Below are positions 25,032 through 33,154 of a DNA stretch of 43,775 bases, one piece after another. How positions within the stretch are numbered: position 1 is the first letter of the stretch; every line of letters starts with the position of its first letter. Position numbers and translations under genes: made by a program. Under the pieces are notes generated by a model, which searched no databases, was not told the origin of the DNA, and saw only the letters and a list, made by a program, of their open reading frames with translations. This stretch comes from an uncultured Oscillospiraceae bacterium (GTDB taxonomy: Bacteria; Bacillota; Clostridia; Oscillospirales; Oscillospiraceae): positions 1 to 43,775 of the forward strand of contig CATLHC010000017.1 of assembly GCA_949948775.1 (NCBI GenBank), written 5' to 3'.

Positions 25032-26348
25032 ATGGAAGTCCAAGTTCTGCTGTGGGTTGTTCTGGCGGCTGTGGCCGTCTCCATCGCCCTGAGCTACTTC
25101 TGCAAAGTCAACATCGGCATACCGGCACTGATCTTCGCGTACATCATCGGCGTGTTCATCCAGGGGATGAAGGTCAAAGAGGTAGTGGCCCAGTGGCCCA
25201 CCAGCGTGGTGTTCCAGCTGATGACCATCACCATGTTCTTCTCCTTTGCCATCTTCAACGGCACGCTCCCCAAGGTGGCGGACAACATCATCTACCGGTT
25301 CCGCAACAACGCCAAGGTCATCCCCTTCGCCCTGCTGCTCATCGGCACCGTCATCGGCGCCCTGGGCGCGCCTCCCCCGGCCTGCAACACGATCCTGGCT
25401 GTGCTCACCTTCACCATCGCCATCCCCGCAGGCCTGAGCCCCTGGCTGTGCGCCGTCATCGTCTGCTTCGGCGGCTCCATCGGCACCTTCTTCCCCTGGG
25501 CGGTCCAGGGCTCGGTGGTCAAGACACGCACCGACGAGATGCTGGCGGAGACCGCGCTGGCCGGCCAGGGCGAGCTTACCGCCTATAAGACCTGCCTGCA
25601 CTGGATTCTCTTCACCCTCATCATCTTCCTGATCTTCTTCTTTGTCACCAAGGCGTTCAAGATCGGCAAGGTGGACGTGAAGAAGCCCGAGCCCTTCACC
25701 AAAGAGCAAAAGACCAACCTGTGGATCATCATCGTGGTGGCCGTCCTGGTCATCGCCCCCAACCTGCTCAAGCTCTTCATCAAGGGCAACGCCACCCTCA
25801 ACCTGCTGGCCTCCGCTCTGGACATCCAGATGCTGGCCATCATCGGCACCCTGCTGTGCACCATCCTGAAGCTGGGCAGTGAGCGGGACGCCATCGTCAA
25901 GGGCGTGCCCTGGAACACCATCATGATGGTGGGCGGCGTGTGCACCCTGATGGGCGTGGCCTCCGCCGCCGGTGTCACCCAGTACATCGGCGACCAGCTG
26001 GCCGCCAGCTCTTTCTCCCCCTCCGTCATCGGCGCCATCCTGGCTCTGATCGGCGCGTTCCTCAGCCTGTTCTCCGGCGCCATCAACGCCGTGTTCCCCA
26101 TGCTGGGCGCCATCGCCGTGCCCTATGCCGTCAGCGCCGGCATCAGCCCCATCCCCCTGCTGGTGGCCATCGCCGTGGGCGCCTCCGCCACCGCCATCTC
26201 CCCCTTCTCCACCGGCGGCGCCATTATGATCGCCAACGTGCCCGACCAGAAGGTGGCCGACGGCCTGTTCATCAAGACCATCGTGCTGGCCATCGTGGGC
26301 GCGGCCGTGGCGGCTCTCATGGCCGTGACCGGCATTTTCTCCATCTGA
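25032..26348 (+). CDS. MatC/SLC13-like carboxylate permease, module B
   Basis: Inner-membrane transporter of 438 aa with about 11-12 hydrophobic segments, the same superfamily as the module A permease and exactly the same length. Shared features are the N-terminal helix followed by a KVNIGIPALIFAYIIG-like segment, the VAQWPTSVVFQ motif (module A: VGYWPTSVMF) and ATAISPFSTGGA near the C-terminus. The first hairpin differs: module B has GAPPPACNT where module A has AGAGAMAAQ. The ATG at 25032 has GAGAGGAG 7 nt upstream. It begins the operon with CapA, esterase and GRE genes and is the likely importer of the GRE substrate or the acid released by the esterase. Confidence 0.87.
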   Translation: MEVQVLLWVVLAAVAVSIALSYFCKVNIGIPALIFAYIIGVFIQGMKVKEVVAQWPTSVVFQLMTITMFFSFAIFNGTLPKVADNIIYRFRNNAKVIPFALLLIGTVIGALGAPPPACNTILAVLTFTIAIPAGLSPWLCAVIVCFGGSIGTFFPWAVQGSVVKTRTDEMLAETALAGQGELTAYKTCLHWILFTLIIFLIFFFVTKAFKIGKVDVKKPEPFTKEQKTNLWIIIVVAVLVIAPNLLKLFIKGNATLNLLASALDIQMLAIIGTLLCTILKLGSERDAIVKGVPWNTIMMVGGVCTLMGVASAAGVTQYIGDQLAASSFSPSVIGAILALIGAFLSLFSGAINAVFPMLGAIAVPYAVSAGISPIPLLVAIAVGASATAISPFSTGGAIMIANVPDQKVADGLFIKTIVLAIVGAAVAALMAVTGIFSI

Positions 26349-26435
26349 TTCAGCCGCTGAGCGGCGGGCCGCCCGCAAAACGCCGGACGGCCCGTCCGCG
26401 TGAGGCCAGGCCTTCGCGAGAAAGGAGAATTCTCT

Positions 26436-27560
26436 ATGGGTGAAAAGCTTTTGATCGCCACCGGCGACATCGGTCCCAACCGGGAGAACCCGGACGAGAT
26501 GTTTAACGGCGTCCGGGCGTCTCTCCAGGAGGCGGATCTGCTGTTCGGCCAGCTGGAACCCTGCATCGCCCACACCGGAACCCCGGCCGCCCAGTGCCGT
26601 CTGCCCATGCGCTGCCGTCCGGAGAGCGCCGCCGCCATCCGCCGGGCGGGCTACGACGTGATCTCCTTTGCCACCAACCACTGCATGGACTGGGGCCGCC
26701 CCGCCTTCTTCGAGACGCTGGAGCTGCTCCAGGCCCAGGGAATCCGGACCATCGGAGCCGGAGCGGATATTTTCGCCGCCCGCCGTCCCGCCGTTGTGGA
26801 TCTGGACGGCACAAAAATCGGCTTTCTGGGCTACAACAGTATTCTGCCCCAGGATTACTGGGCCAATGAGGAACGGCCCGGCTGCGCCCCCCTGCGTGGC
26901 ATCACCGCCGCCGTCCCCCGGGAACACGACCAGCCGGAGACCCCGGTGCGGCTGTTCTCCTGGCCCCACCCCGACGACCTGGACGCCATGCTGGACGACA
27001 TCGCCCGGCTGCGCCCCCAGGTGGACGTGCTCATTGTCTCGTTCCACTGGGGCATTCACTTCGTCCCCGCCGTGCTGGCCCAGTATCAGCGGTACGCCGC
27101 CCACTTCGCCATCGACGCCGGGGCCGACCTGATCCTGGGCCACCACACCCATATTCTCAAGCCTATGGAGGTCTACAAGGGCAGGGCCATCGTCTACTCC
27201 ATGGCCAACTTCGCCCTGGAGGAGCCCGGCCGGTTTTTCGAGGGCAAGGGCGAGCTGACCCAGTCCAAATCCCACCAGGATATTGCCGCGCTGAACCCCG
27301 ATATGAAAAAAAGCAGGCGGCAGATGCCGGTGGACTCGTACAAAACCCTGTATGTCAAATGTGTCATTGACGAAAAGCGGATCAAGCGGGTCTCTTTCGT
27401 CCCGGTGCAGCTGGATGAGGGCGCCGTCCCCCATACGTTGAACCCGGAGGATCCCCGCTTTGGGGAAATCGTGGACTATATGCGCCGAATCACCGCGGAT
27501 CAAAAGCTGGATACCCAGTATACCGTGGACGGCGGCGAGGTGTACCTCATCCGCGACTGA
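26436..27560 (+). CDS. CapA/PgsA-type metallophosphatase domain protein
   Basis: Protein of 374 aa with the CapA-type calcineurin-like metallophosphoesterase fold. Metal-ligand motifs are visible in order: ATGDIGPNRE near residue 10, FATNHCMDWG near 75, SFHWGIHFVP near 205 and LGHHTHILKP near 235. No signal peptide or membrane anchor is present, unlike the CapA/PgsA proteins of capsule and polyglutamate systems, so it should be cytoplasmic. The ATG at 26436 has AAAGGAG about 8 nt upstream. It lies between permease and esterase genes in the module B operon. A role in processing the imported compound is possible; a capsule role is unlikely from context. Confidence 0.88.
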   Translation: MGEKLLIATGDIGPNRENPDEMFNGVRASLQEADLLFGQLEPCIAHTGTPAAQCRLPMRCRPESAAAIRRAGYDVISFATNHCMDWGRPAFFETLELLQAQGIRTIGAGADIFAARRPAVVDLDGTKIGFLGYNSILPQDYWANEERPGCAPLRGITAAVPREHDQPETPVRLFSWPHPDDLDAMLDDIARLRPQVDVLIVSFHWGIHFVPAVLAQYQRYAAHFAIDAGADLILGHHTHILKPMEVYKGRAIVYSMANFALEEPGRFFEGKGELTQSKSHQDIAALNPDMKKSRRQMPVDSYKTLYVKCVIDEKRIKRVSFVPVQLDEGAVPHTLNPEDPRFGEIVDYMRRITADQKLDTQYTVDGGEVYLIRD

Positions 27561-27617
27561 GCCGCGGCGCCATGGCCCCTGCACAACCGTTACATTTTTA
27601 GAAGGAGGCAGACATCA

Positions 27618-28964
27618 ATGAAGCGCAGAAAGACCATCATATCCAGCGCGGCCCTTGCCCTGTGTATGTCCCTCACCTTTGCCCTGTCCTTCTGTACCGC
27701 CTGGGCCAGCCCGGCGCCCGCCCAAGAGGCTGAGGCGGTCCCCACTATGAATACCAAGACCATCAACGGCAGCAGCAATCTGGCCTGGCAGCCCAAGGGC
27801 CTGTTCATTAAGCCGGATGCGGACCGCATTTTGGTGGACTACTGCACCTACATGCTGAAGACCCCGCTCCAGACGAAGGACGGCGTGTCCTTTATCCTGC
27901 TGGACGATTTGACCGCGCTGTACTCCCCTGACTTTAAGGTGGAGAACAAGGACGGCAGCATCACCATCACCCACGCCGGGGTTTCCGCCCAGATCGAGGT
28001 GGGCAGCACCGAGGCCACCTTCTACACTGGCAAGGGCACTTTGATCGCCGCCCCTTTCCAGGATGGCGACGATGTGTATGTCCCTCTTATGGACCTGATG
28101 ATTAAGGGCTTCGGCAAAACCAGGAGTGAGCTGAACGGCTATTACGGTCTGGGCAACAGCGCTGATTTTACCGTGACCCGAGACGATGTGTACAATCTGA
28201 AGATGTTCTTCCGGGGCAAGGATGTGGGCAAAAGCTACTGGGCCTATTGGAATGAGGACACGCAAAGCCTGGAACCCGTGGTGGTGTACATTCCCTCCAC
28301 CTACGACGCCAAGAAGCCGAATAAGATGATCGTTCAGCTCCACGGCGCCAGCGGCAACGCCATGCGTATCCCTGACAGTGACGATGGCGTTCTGATGATG
28401 CGGGAAGCCGAAAAGCGGGGCTATATCGTCATGTGGCCCAACACCTACGGCGCCCAGTGCAACTTCGGCATGTGGGTTCAGCCCGCGGGCCAGCTCCCCA
28501 TTACCGATCAGACCGACCCACAAAATCCCGCCGGTCACTCTGAGGCCAAATTGGCCGACATCAAGCTGTCCGGTGAGAACGTCCAGAAGGCCATGGATTT
28601 TGTGGAGAGCAAGTGGAGCATCGACGAGAAAAAGGTGTACATCATGGGCATCTCCATGGGCGGCTGCGGCACCTGGTATCAGGCTGCCGCCTATGGTGAC
28701 CGCTTCGCTGCGGCCAGCCCCTCCGGCGCCTTTGTGGAGCCTGCGTATTTCGACTGGAGTACCGTCAAAATCCCCACCTTGTACGTGGGTGGCACCGAGG
28801 ACCGCAACGGCTTTGACCTGATGCGCAACGCCTATGACATCGCCAAGAGCCAAAAGGCCAACATCGTCCAGTTTATCACAGTGGGCGGAGCCCCCCACGG
28901 CGGCGAGTGGCCGGTGGTACTGGAGGAGACCTTTGAGTTCTTCGAGCGCTACTCGAAAAAGTAA
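27618..28964 (+). CDS. Secreted serine esterase with copper-amine-oxidase-like N-terminal domain
   Basis: Exported hydrolase of 448 aa. Residues 1-31 are a signal peptide ending near AWASPAPA. Residues about 60-170 (KGLFIKPDADRILVDY, then VYVPLMDLMIKGFG) resemble the copper amine oxidase N-terminal-like domain common in secreted clostridial proteins. Residues about 200-448 are an alpha/beta hydrolase similar to PHB depolymerase/feruloyl esterase-type enzymes: nucleophile Ser346 in MGISMGGCG, Asp395 in GGTEDRNG and His427 in GGAPHGGEW form a likely catalytic triad. It should release an acid or alcohol from an ester at the cell surface. Its position before the GRE gene suggests it supplies the substrate imported by the permease. 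The natural ester is unknown. Confidence 0.85.
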   Translation: MKRRKTIISSAALALCMSLTFALSFCTAWASPAPAQEAEAVPTMNTKTINGSSNLAWQPKGLFIKPDADRILVDYCTYMLKTPLQTKDGVSFILLDDLTALYSPDFKVENKDGSITITHAGVSAQIEVGSTEATFYTGKGTLIAAPFQDGDDVYVPLMDLMIKGFGKTRSELNGYYGLGNSADFTVTRDDVYNLKMFFRGKDVGKSYWAYWNEDTQSLEPVVVYIPSTYDAKKPNKMIVQLHGASGNAMRIPDSDDGVLMMREAEKRGYIVMWPNTYGAQCNFGMWVQPAGQLPITDQTDPQNPAGHSEAKLADIKLSGENVQKAMDFVESKWSIDEKKVYIMGISMGGCGTWYQAAAYGDRFAAASPSGAFVEPAYFDWSTVKIPTLYVGGTEDRNGFDLMRNAYDIAKSQKANIVQFITVGGAPHGGEWPVVLEETFEFFERYSKK

Positions 28965-29009
28965 CGGGGCACAGCCCTGTGGATAGAATGGCAAAAGGAG
29001 ATATCGCTT

Positions 29010-31412
29010 ATGTATGAACGGATTGAACGCATCAAAAAGCGGGTGGTTGTAGACCACTATCCCATCTGCATTGAAAAGTACCGCATCACCGCCGACGTGC
29101 TGGAGCACTCCAAGCACGACCCCGCCGTGATCCAGCGGGGCAAAATGCTCCGTGCTTACGCCGAACGCATGCCCATCGCCATCGCCGACGACGAGCTGAT
29201 CGTGGGACTGGGCGCCTCCAAGCCCATGGGGCTGGAGATCGACCCCAACTACGGCATCTGGACCCAGGACGAGATCGACAGTCTGGTGGAGGACGGCTAT
29301 CTCATGAGCGAGGAGGACCAGCGCGACCTCCAGGAGCTGAATAAGTACCATGACCCCGCCACTCAGATCGGCATGCAGGGCGACCTCTTCTACGAGCCGG
29401 AGAACGAGCGCATTCTGAAGCTGCTCAAGGCCGGCCTGGTCCTGCCCCCCTGGAAGGAGAAGTCCGAGGGCGGCGGCGTGGGCGGCGGCTACGCCCAGAG
29501 TGGCCTGGGCCTGGGGCCCAGCCTGGTGCTGCTGCTGGTGGACTACACCAAAATCCTCCACAACGGCACCAACGCCCTTATTGAACAGGCCCGCGCCTGC
29601 CAGAGAGAGCTGCGCTTTACCGACGGGGAGAGCATCGACAAGTTCCGCACCTACCAGGCCATGATCATGGCCTTTGAGGCCATGAATACCTTGGCCGGGC
29701 GGTACTCCAAGCTGGCCGCAGAGATGGCGGAAAAGGAGAGCGACCCCGCGCGCCGGGCGGAGCTGGAGTCCATCAGCGCCATCTGCGCCAAGGTGCCCAT
29801 GGAGCCCGCCTCCACCTTCCGGGAGGCCATCCAGTGCTTCTGGTTCCAATTCCTGATGCTCTCCCCCAGCACCACCCTGCCCGGCGGCCGCTTTGACCAG
29901 TACATGTACCCCTACTACAAGGCCGACCTGGACGCGGGGCGCATCACCCGGGAGCAGGCCCTGGAGCTGCTGTGCTGCATGCGCCTGAAGGACATGGAGC
30001 TCAACCGCACCTCCGGCAAGAATAACCGGAAAAAGAACGCCGGCTTCGCCAAATGGCATAACTTTATCATCGGCGGCGTGAAGCCCGACGGCAGCGACGC
30101 CACCAACGACCTGAGCTACCTGCTGCTGGACGCCGCGCTCATCACCCGCACCCCCCACCACACCATCACCCTGCGGGTGGCTCCCTCCACCCCCAAGGAC
30201 CTGATTTTGAAGGGCGTCCAGTGCCAGGCCGAGGGGCTGAGCATGCCCGCCTTTGTCAGCGACCAGAGCTACATTCATTTCTTCACCATGCACGGCGTCT
30301 CTCTGGAGGACGCCCGGGACTACGCCATCACCGGCTGCCTGGACGCCAACCTGGCGGGCAAGAGCCGCACCGGCCCGGTACCCATGACCATCATGACCGT
30401 CATCTTCGACCTGTTCCGCCACAATGGCGTCAACACCAAGAACGGTGAGCTGGCAGGCATCCAGACCGGCGACTTCACCCAGTTCCAGAGCTTTGAGGAG
30501 ATGTTCGCCGCCTGGGAAAAGCAGTTCAAATACTGCCTGAGCGTGGTGGGCGAGCGCAACAACGTGGAGCTGAAGGTCACCCAGGAGGTCCTGGTGGATC
30601 CTCTGCGCTCCGCCCTGATGTACAAGGGCATCGAGAGCGGACGGGATATCTGGGCCCGCCACGACATCCCCTTCGACAACACCGCCTCCATCTGCACCAT
30701 CGGCATGGTCAATGTGGGCGATTCCTTCGCCGCCATCAAAAAGCTGTGCTTCGACGAGAAGAAGTACACCCTCAAAGAGCTGTACGACGCACTGGAAGCC
30801 AACTGGGACGGCTTTGAGGAGATGCGGCAGGACTTCAAGAACGCCCCCAAGTTCGGCAACAACGACCCCTATGTGGACGAGATCGTGGCCCGCTGCTACA
30901 AGCTGTTCACCGACTTCGTGCCGACGCTGCCCACCATCACCGGCGGCACCACCGTGCCCTGCGGCATCTCCATCACCAGCCATCAGCCAGGCGGCCTGCT
31001 CACCGGCGCCACACCCGACGGCCGCCGCGCGGGCGAGATCCTGGCCGACGGCACCATGAGTCCCATGCAGGGCGTGGACACCTGCGGCCCCATGGCCGTC
31101 ATGCAGTCCGCCATGAAGGTGGATCAGGATCCCTTCCAGGCCACGCTGCTGAACATGAAGTTCTCCCCCAACACCCTCAAGACCGATGAGGACAAGGCCA
31201 AGCTGGCCTCCCTCATCAGCACCTATCTCAACAACGGCGGGAAGCACGTGCAGTTCAACGTGGTCACCACCGAAACCATGATCGCCGCTCGGGAAAAGCC
31301 TGCCGAACACCGGGACCTGCTGGTGCGCATCGCTGGGTACAGCGCCTACTTTGTCCAGCTCAACGACGCCATGCAGCAGGAGGTCATCACCCGCACCGAG
31401 CACAGCCTGTAA
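29010..31412 (+). CDS. Glycyl radical enzyme (PFL2-like), module B, GCLD active site
   Basis: Glycyl radical enzyme of 800 aa. The radical glycine is Gly776 in RIAGYSAYFVQL, 24 residues from the end. The active-site cysteine is Cys443 in YAITGCLDANLAGK. The eliminase/decarboxylase signature Cys-X-Glu is changed to Cys-Leu-Asp, a conservative but unusual change that would place the carboxylate further away. Other family landmarks include GGGVGGGYAQSGLGLGPS near residue 155 (a glycine-rich segment) and GATPDGRRAGEILADGTMSP near 675. The ATG at 29010 has AAAAGGAG upstream. Last gene of the module B operon. It is only distantly similar to the module A enzyme apart from the common family motifs. 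Substrate unknown. Confidence 0.92.
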   Translation: MYERIERIKKRVVVDHYPICIEKYRITADVLEHSKHDPAVIQRGKMLRAYAERMPIAIADDELIVGLGASKPMGLEIDPNYGIWTQDEIDSLVEDGYLMSEEDQRDLQELNKYHDPATQIGMQGDLFYEPENERILKLLKAGLVLPPWKEKSEGGGVGGGYAQSGLGLGPSLVLLLVDYTKILHNGTNALIEQARACQRELRFTDGESIDKFRTYQAMIMAFEAMNTLAGRYSKLAAEMAEKESDPARRAELESISAICAKVPMEPASTFREAIQCFWFQFLMLSPSTTLPGGRFDQYMYPYYKADLDAGRITREQALELLCCMRLKDMELNRTSGKNNRKKNAGFAKWHNFIIGGVKPDGSDATNDLSYLLLDAALITRTPHHTITLRVAPSTPKDLILKGVQCQAEGLSMPAFVSDQSYIHFFTMHGVSLEDARDYAITGCLDANLAGKSRTGPVPMTIMTVIFDLFRHNGVNTKNGELAGIQTGDFTQFQSFEEMFAAWEKQFKYCLSVVGERNNVELKVTQEVLVDPLRSALMYKGIESGRDIWARHDIPFDNTASICTIGMVNVGDSFAAIKKLCFDEKKYTLKELYDALEANWDGFEEMRQDFKNAPKFGNNDPYVDEIVARCYKLFTDFVPTLPTITGGTTVPCGISITSHQPGGLLTGATPDGRRAGEILADGTMSPMQGVDTCGPMAVMQSAMKVDQDPFQATLLNMKFSPNTLKTDEDKAKLASLISTYLNNGGKHVQFNVVTTETMIAAREKPAEHRDLLVRIAGYSAYFVQLNDAMQQEVITRTEHSL

Positions 31413-31430
31413 TCCTTTGCCAAGGCGGTC

Positions 31431-31465
31431 AAAGCGCCTCTGCCCCAAAGGGCAGAGGCGCTTTT
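31431..31465 (+). terminator. Terminator after module B
   Basis: A 15-bp stem (31431-31445 with 31450-31464) with loop CAAA and a T4 tail, 19 nt past the GRE stop. It probably also serves the convergent DUF4125 gene, since A residues flank the left arm. Confidence 0.88.
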
Positions 31466-31484
31466 GTGTCCGAATGTGCAGCCG

Positions 31485-32153
31485 TCAATGGAAATAGGCC
31501 CCGCAGGTGGAGCACTCGCCGCCCCCCATCCGCTGGATCATCGCGTAGGCCATGGACTTCTCGGCCGCCGCCAGAGACGGATACCCCATGGCGGCCACGG
31601 AGTTCTCCTGGATGACCCGGACCAAATCCACGCCCTGCTCCTCCAGCCTCCGCGTGTGCTCCAGCAGAGCGGCCAGCGTGGCCTCGGAATAAGTCTTCCA
31701 CTCCCCAATCTGGTAGGTCTCGATGGAGGTGTCCCCCGCCTCCTCGTCCCGGGCCAGCAGGGGCCGCCCGCCCAGGGCGATGGCGGGAAATTCCCGCCGC
31801 AGCCGCTCCGTCTGGGGCAGGAAATGCCCCCACAGCGCGGCGATCAACTCCTCCTGCTCCCGGCTGAGCTGGGGCAGCTCCCCCTTAAACCGGGCAAAGC
31901 CCGCCGGGTCCGTGCGTTCCATCATCCGGATATACTTCTCCCGCACCAGACTGCGGCCCGCCGCCTGAGCGGATTCCAGATCCTCCAGATAGCACCGGAC
32001 CGCCTCAGAAGACCAGGCCCGAAACTGCGCCCCGCGCATGGCCCGGAAAACAGCCGGATTTTCCTGGCAGTCGGTCCGCTCCTCCCCGTTCACCTGGCGG
32101 AACATGGGCCACTCCAGTTCCATGATCCGCTCGATCAATTCCTTTTGCTCCAT
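31485..32153 (-). CDS. DUF4125 family protein
   Basis: Soluble, mostly helical protein of 222 aa. The opening QKELIERIMELEWPMFRQVN, the NPAVFRAMRGAQFRAWS region and the LVREKYIRMMERTDP segment fit the DUF4125 family found in gut Firmicutes, which has no known function. The C-terminus ends with GECSTCGAYFH, a CxxC that might bind metal. The ATG at 32153 has GGAG 8 nt upstream. It stands alone, diverging from a two-component system, and ends against the terminator of the GRE operon. Confidence 0.82.
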   Translation of the reverse strand: MEQKELIERIMELEWPMFRQVNGEERTDCQENPAVFRAMRGAQFRAWSSEAVRCYLEDLESAQAAGRSLVREKYIRMMERTDPAGFARFKGELPQLSREQEELIAALWGHFLPQTERLRREFPAIALGGRPLLARDEEAGDTSIETYQIGEWKTYSEATLAALLEHTRRLEEQGVDLVRVIQENSVAAMGYPSLAAAEKSMAYAMIQRMGGGECSTCGAYFH

Positions 32154-32203
32154 ATGCGATTCTCCACTCCTTCTTGATGCCACACGGCAGATATGATACG
32201 TCT

Positions 32204-32209
32204 ATTATA
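32204..32209 (-). promoter_or_regulatory. -10 element of the DUF4125 gene
   Basis: Perfect TATAAT on the minus strand, about 50 nt before the start; no clear -35. Confidence 0.4.
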
Positions 32210-32351
32210 TAGGATAACCGGTCCTGCGGCACATATTTTTTGCAAATCCGGCAGATCTGTGCACATCTTACATCCGGGAACGCGCAGCTTGTGCGGCGAG
32301 CACAACCCACCGGCGCGCCGGCAGGGGTGATGACGCCGGCCGTCCAAAAAT

Positions 32352-32380
32352 CATTTCATGACAAATTCGCGGCATTTCAT
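32352..32380 (+). promoter_or_regulatory. Direct repeat, candidate LytTR binding site
   Basis: CATTTCAT occurs at 32352-32359 and 32373-32380, 21 bp start to start, ending 10 bp upstream of the -35 hexamer. LytTR regulators such as AgrA and ComE bind two direct repeats two helical turns apart, so this is a likely autoregulatory site. Confidence 0.5.
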
Positions 32381-32390
32381 TACGGCGGGA

Positions 32391-32419
32391 TTGCCAGCGT
32401 TCCTCTAATCTGCTAAGCT
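32391..32419 (+). promoter_or_regulatory. Promoter of the LytTR two-component operon
   Basis: TTGCCA (32391-32396), 17-nt spacer, TAAGCT (32414-32419). Transcription would start near 32426. Confidence 0.6.
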
Positions 32420-32430
32420 ATCAAAGAAGC

Positions 32431-33153
32431 GTGGTGATCAGCATCATTAAATTCGCTATTTGTGACGACGAACCGCTGGTGGTTCAAGAGCTCGGAGGCT
32501 GTCTGTCAAGCTATATGGAGGAAAAGCAAATCACCTCTTATGCCGTCAGCAGCTTTTCCAGCGGCCGCTCCCTGTTGGAGCACGGCGGCTTTGACGTAAT
32601 TTTCCTTGACATCCAAATGGAGCGGCCCAACGGGATGGAAACCGCCAGGCTGCTGCGCCGGCGGGGAGAGCGCGGCCTGCTGATTTTTGTAACGGCCCTG
32701 CGGGAATATGTGTTCGACGCCTTTGAGGTGGAGGCATACGATTACTTGGTCAAGCCCCTGGACGGCGCCCATTTCAGACGGACGATGGACCGGGCCCTCA
32801 AGCTGCTGGAGCAGAGAGCCGCGAAGGTCCTGGTGATCCGGCGCGGAACCGGCTGTGAGGCCGTTCCGCTGTCTGACATCGTGTACTGCGAGGTGCTGGG
32901 CCGGAAAGTCCATATCCACAAAAGGGATGGGACGGTGATCGACTACTACGACAGGCTGGAGGACTTGGAGCGGCGCGTGGACCGTCGCTTTTTCAAGTGC
33001 CATAGGAGCTACCTGGTCAACCTCGACTATGTCCGCGGGTGTCAATCCGGGCAGGTCACGCTGCCCCAGAGCGGGACGGTTCCCGTTTCCCGCCTGCGGG
33101 AGCGGGAGCTGACACAGGCCTTCCTGCGCCGCCTGAAAGAGAGGGGGTTCTGA
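32431..33153 (+). CDS. LytTR-family response regulator (AgrA/ComE type)
   Basis: Response regulator of up to 240 aa. The receiver domain (about residues 6-125) has the acidic pair in FAICDDEP, the phospho-acceptor Asp in VIFLDIQM near residue 60 and Lys in YLVKPLDG near 108. The LytTR DNA-binding domain covers about residues 135-238 and includes RRFFKCHRSYLVNLDYV. The start is uncertain: GTG at 32431 or 32434 lies only 5-8 nt after the predicted transcription start. The family usually begins directly with MIKFAICDDE, which would need ATC 32443 or ATT 32446, and a GGTGATC ribosome-like site lies at 32433-32439. The next gene starts 1 nt after the stop. Confidence 0.92.
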   Translation: MVISIIKFAICDDEPLVVQELGGCLSSYMEEKQITSYAVSSFSSGRSLLEHGGFDVIFLDIQMERPNGMETARLLRRRGERGLLIFVTALREYVFDAFEVEAYDYLVKPLDGAHFRRTMDRALKLLEQRAAKVLVIRRGTGCEAVPLSDIVYCEVLGRKVHIHKRDGTVIDYYDRLEDLERRVDRRFFKCHRSYLVNLDYVRGCQSGQVTLPQSGTVPVSRLRERELTQAFLRRLKERGF

Positions 33154-33154
33154 T

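Noticed and set aside
24915-27584. Open frame of 889 codons on the minus strand opposite the module B permease and CapA genes
   Set aside because: Asp/Gly/His-rich antisense composition typical of frames opposite membrane-protein genes; spans a real intergenic gap.
27615-31448. Open frame of 1277 codons on the minus strand opposite the esterase and GRE genes
   Set aside because: It is an antisense shadow of GC-rich genes: composition is dominated by Gly, Val, His and Leu with no domain, and it lies exactly opposite two clear genes.
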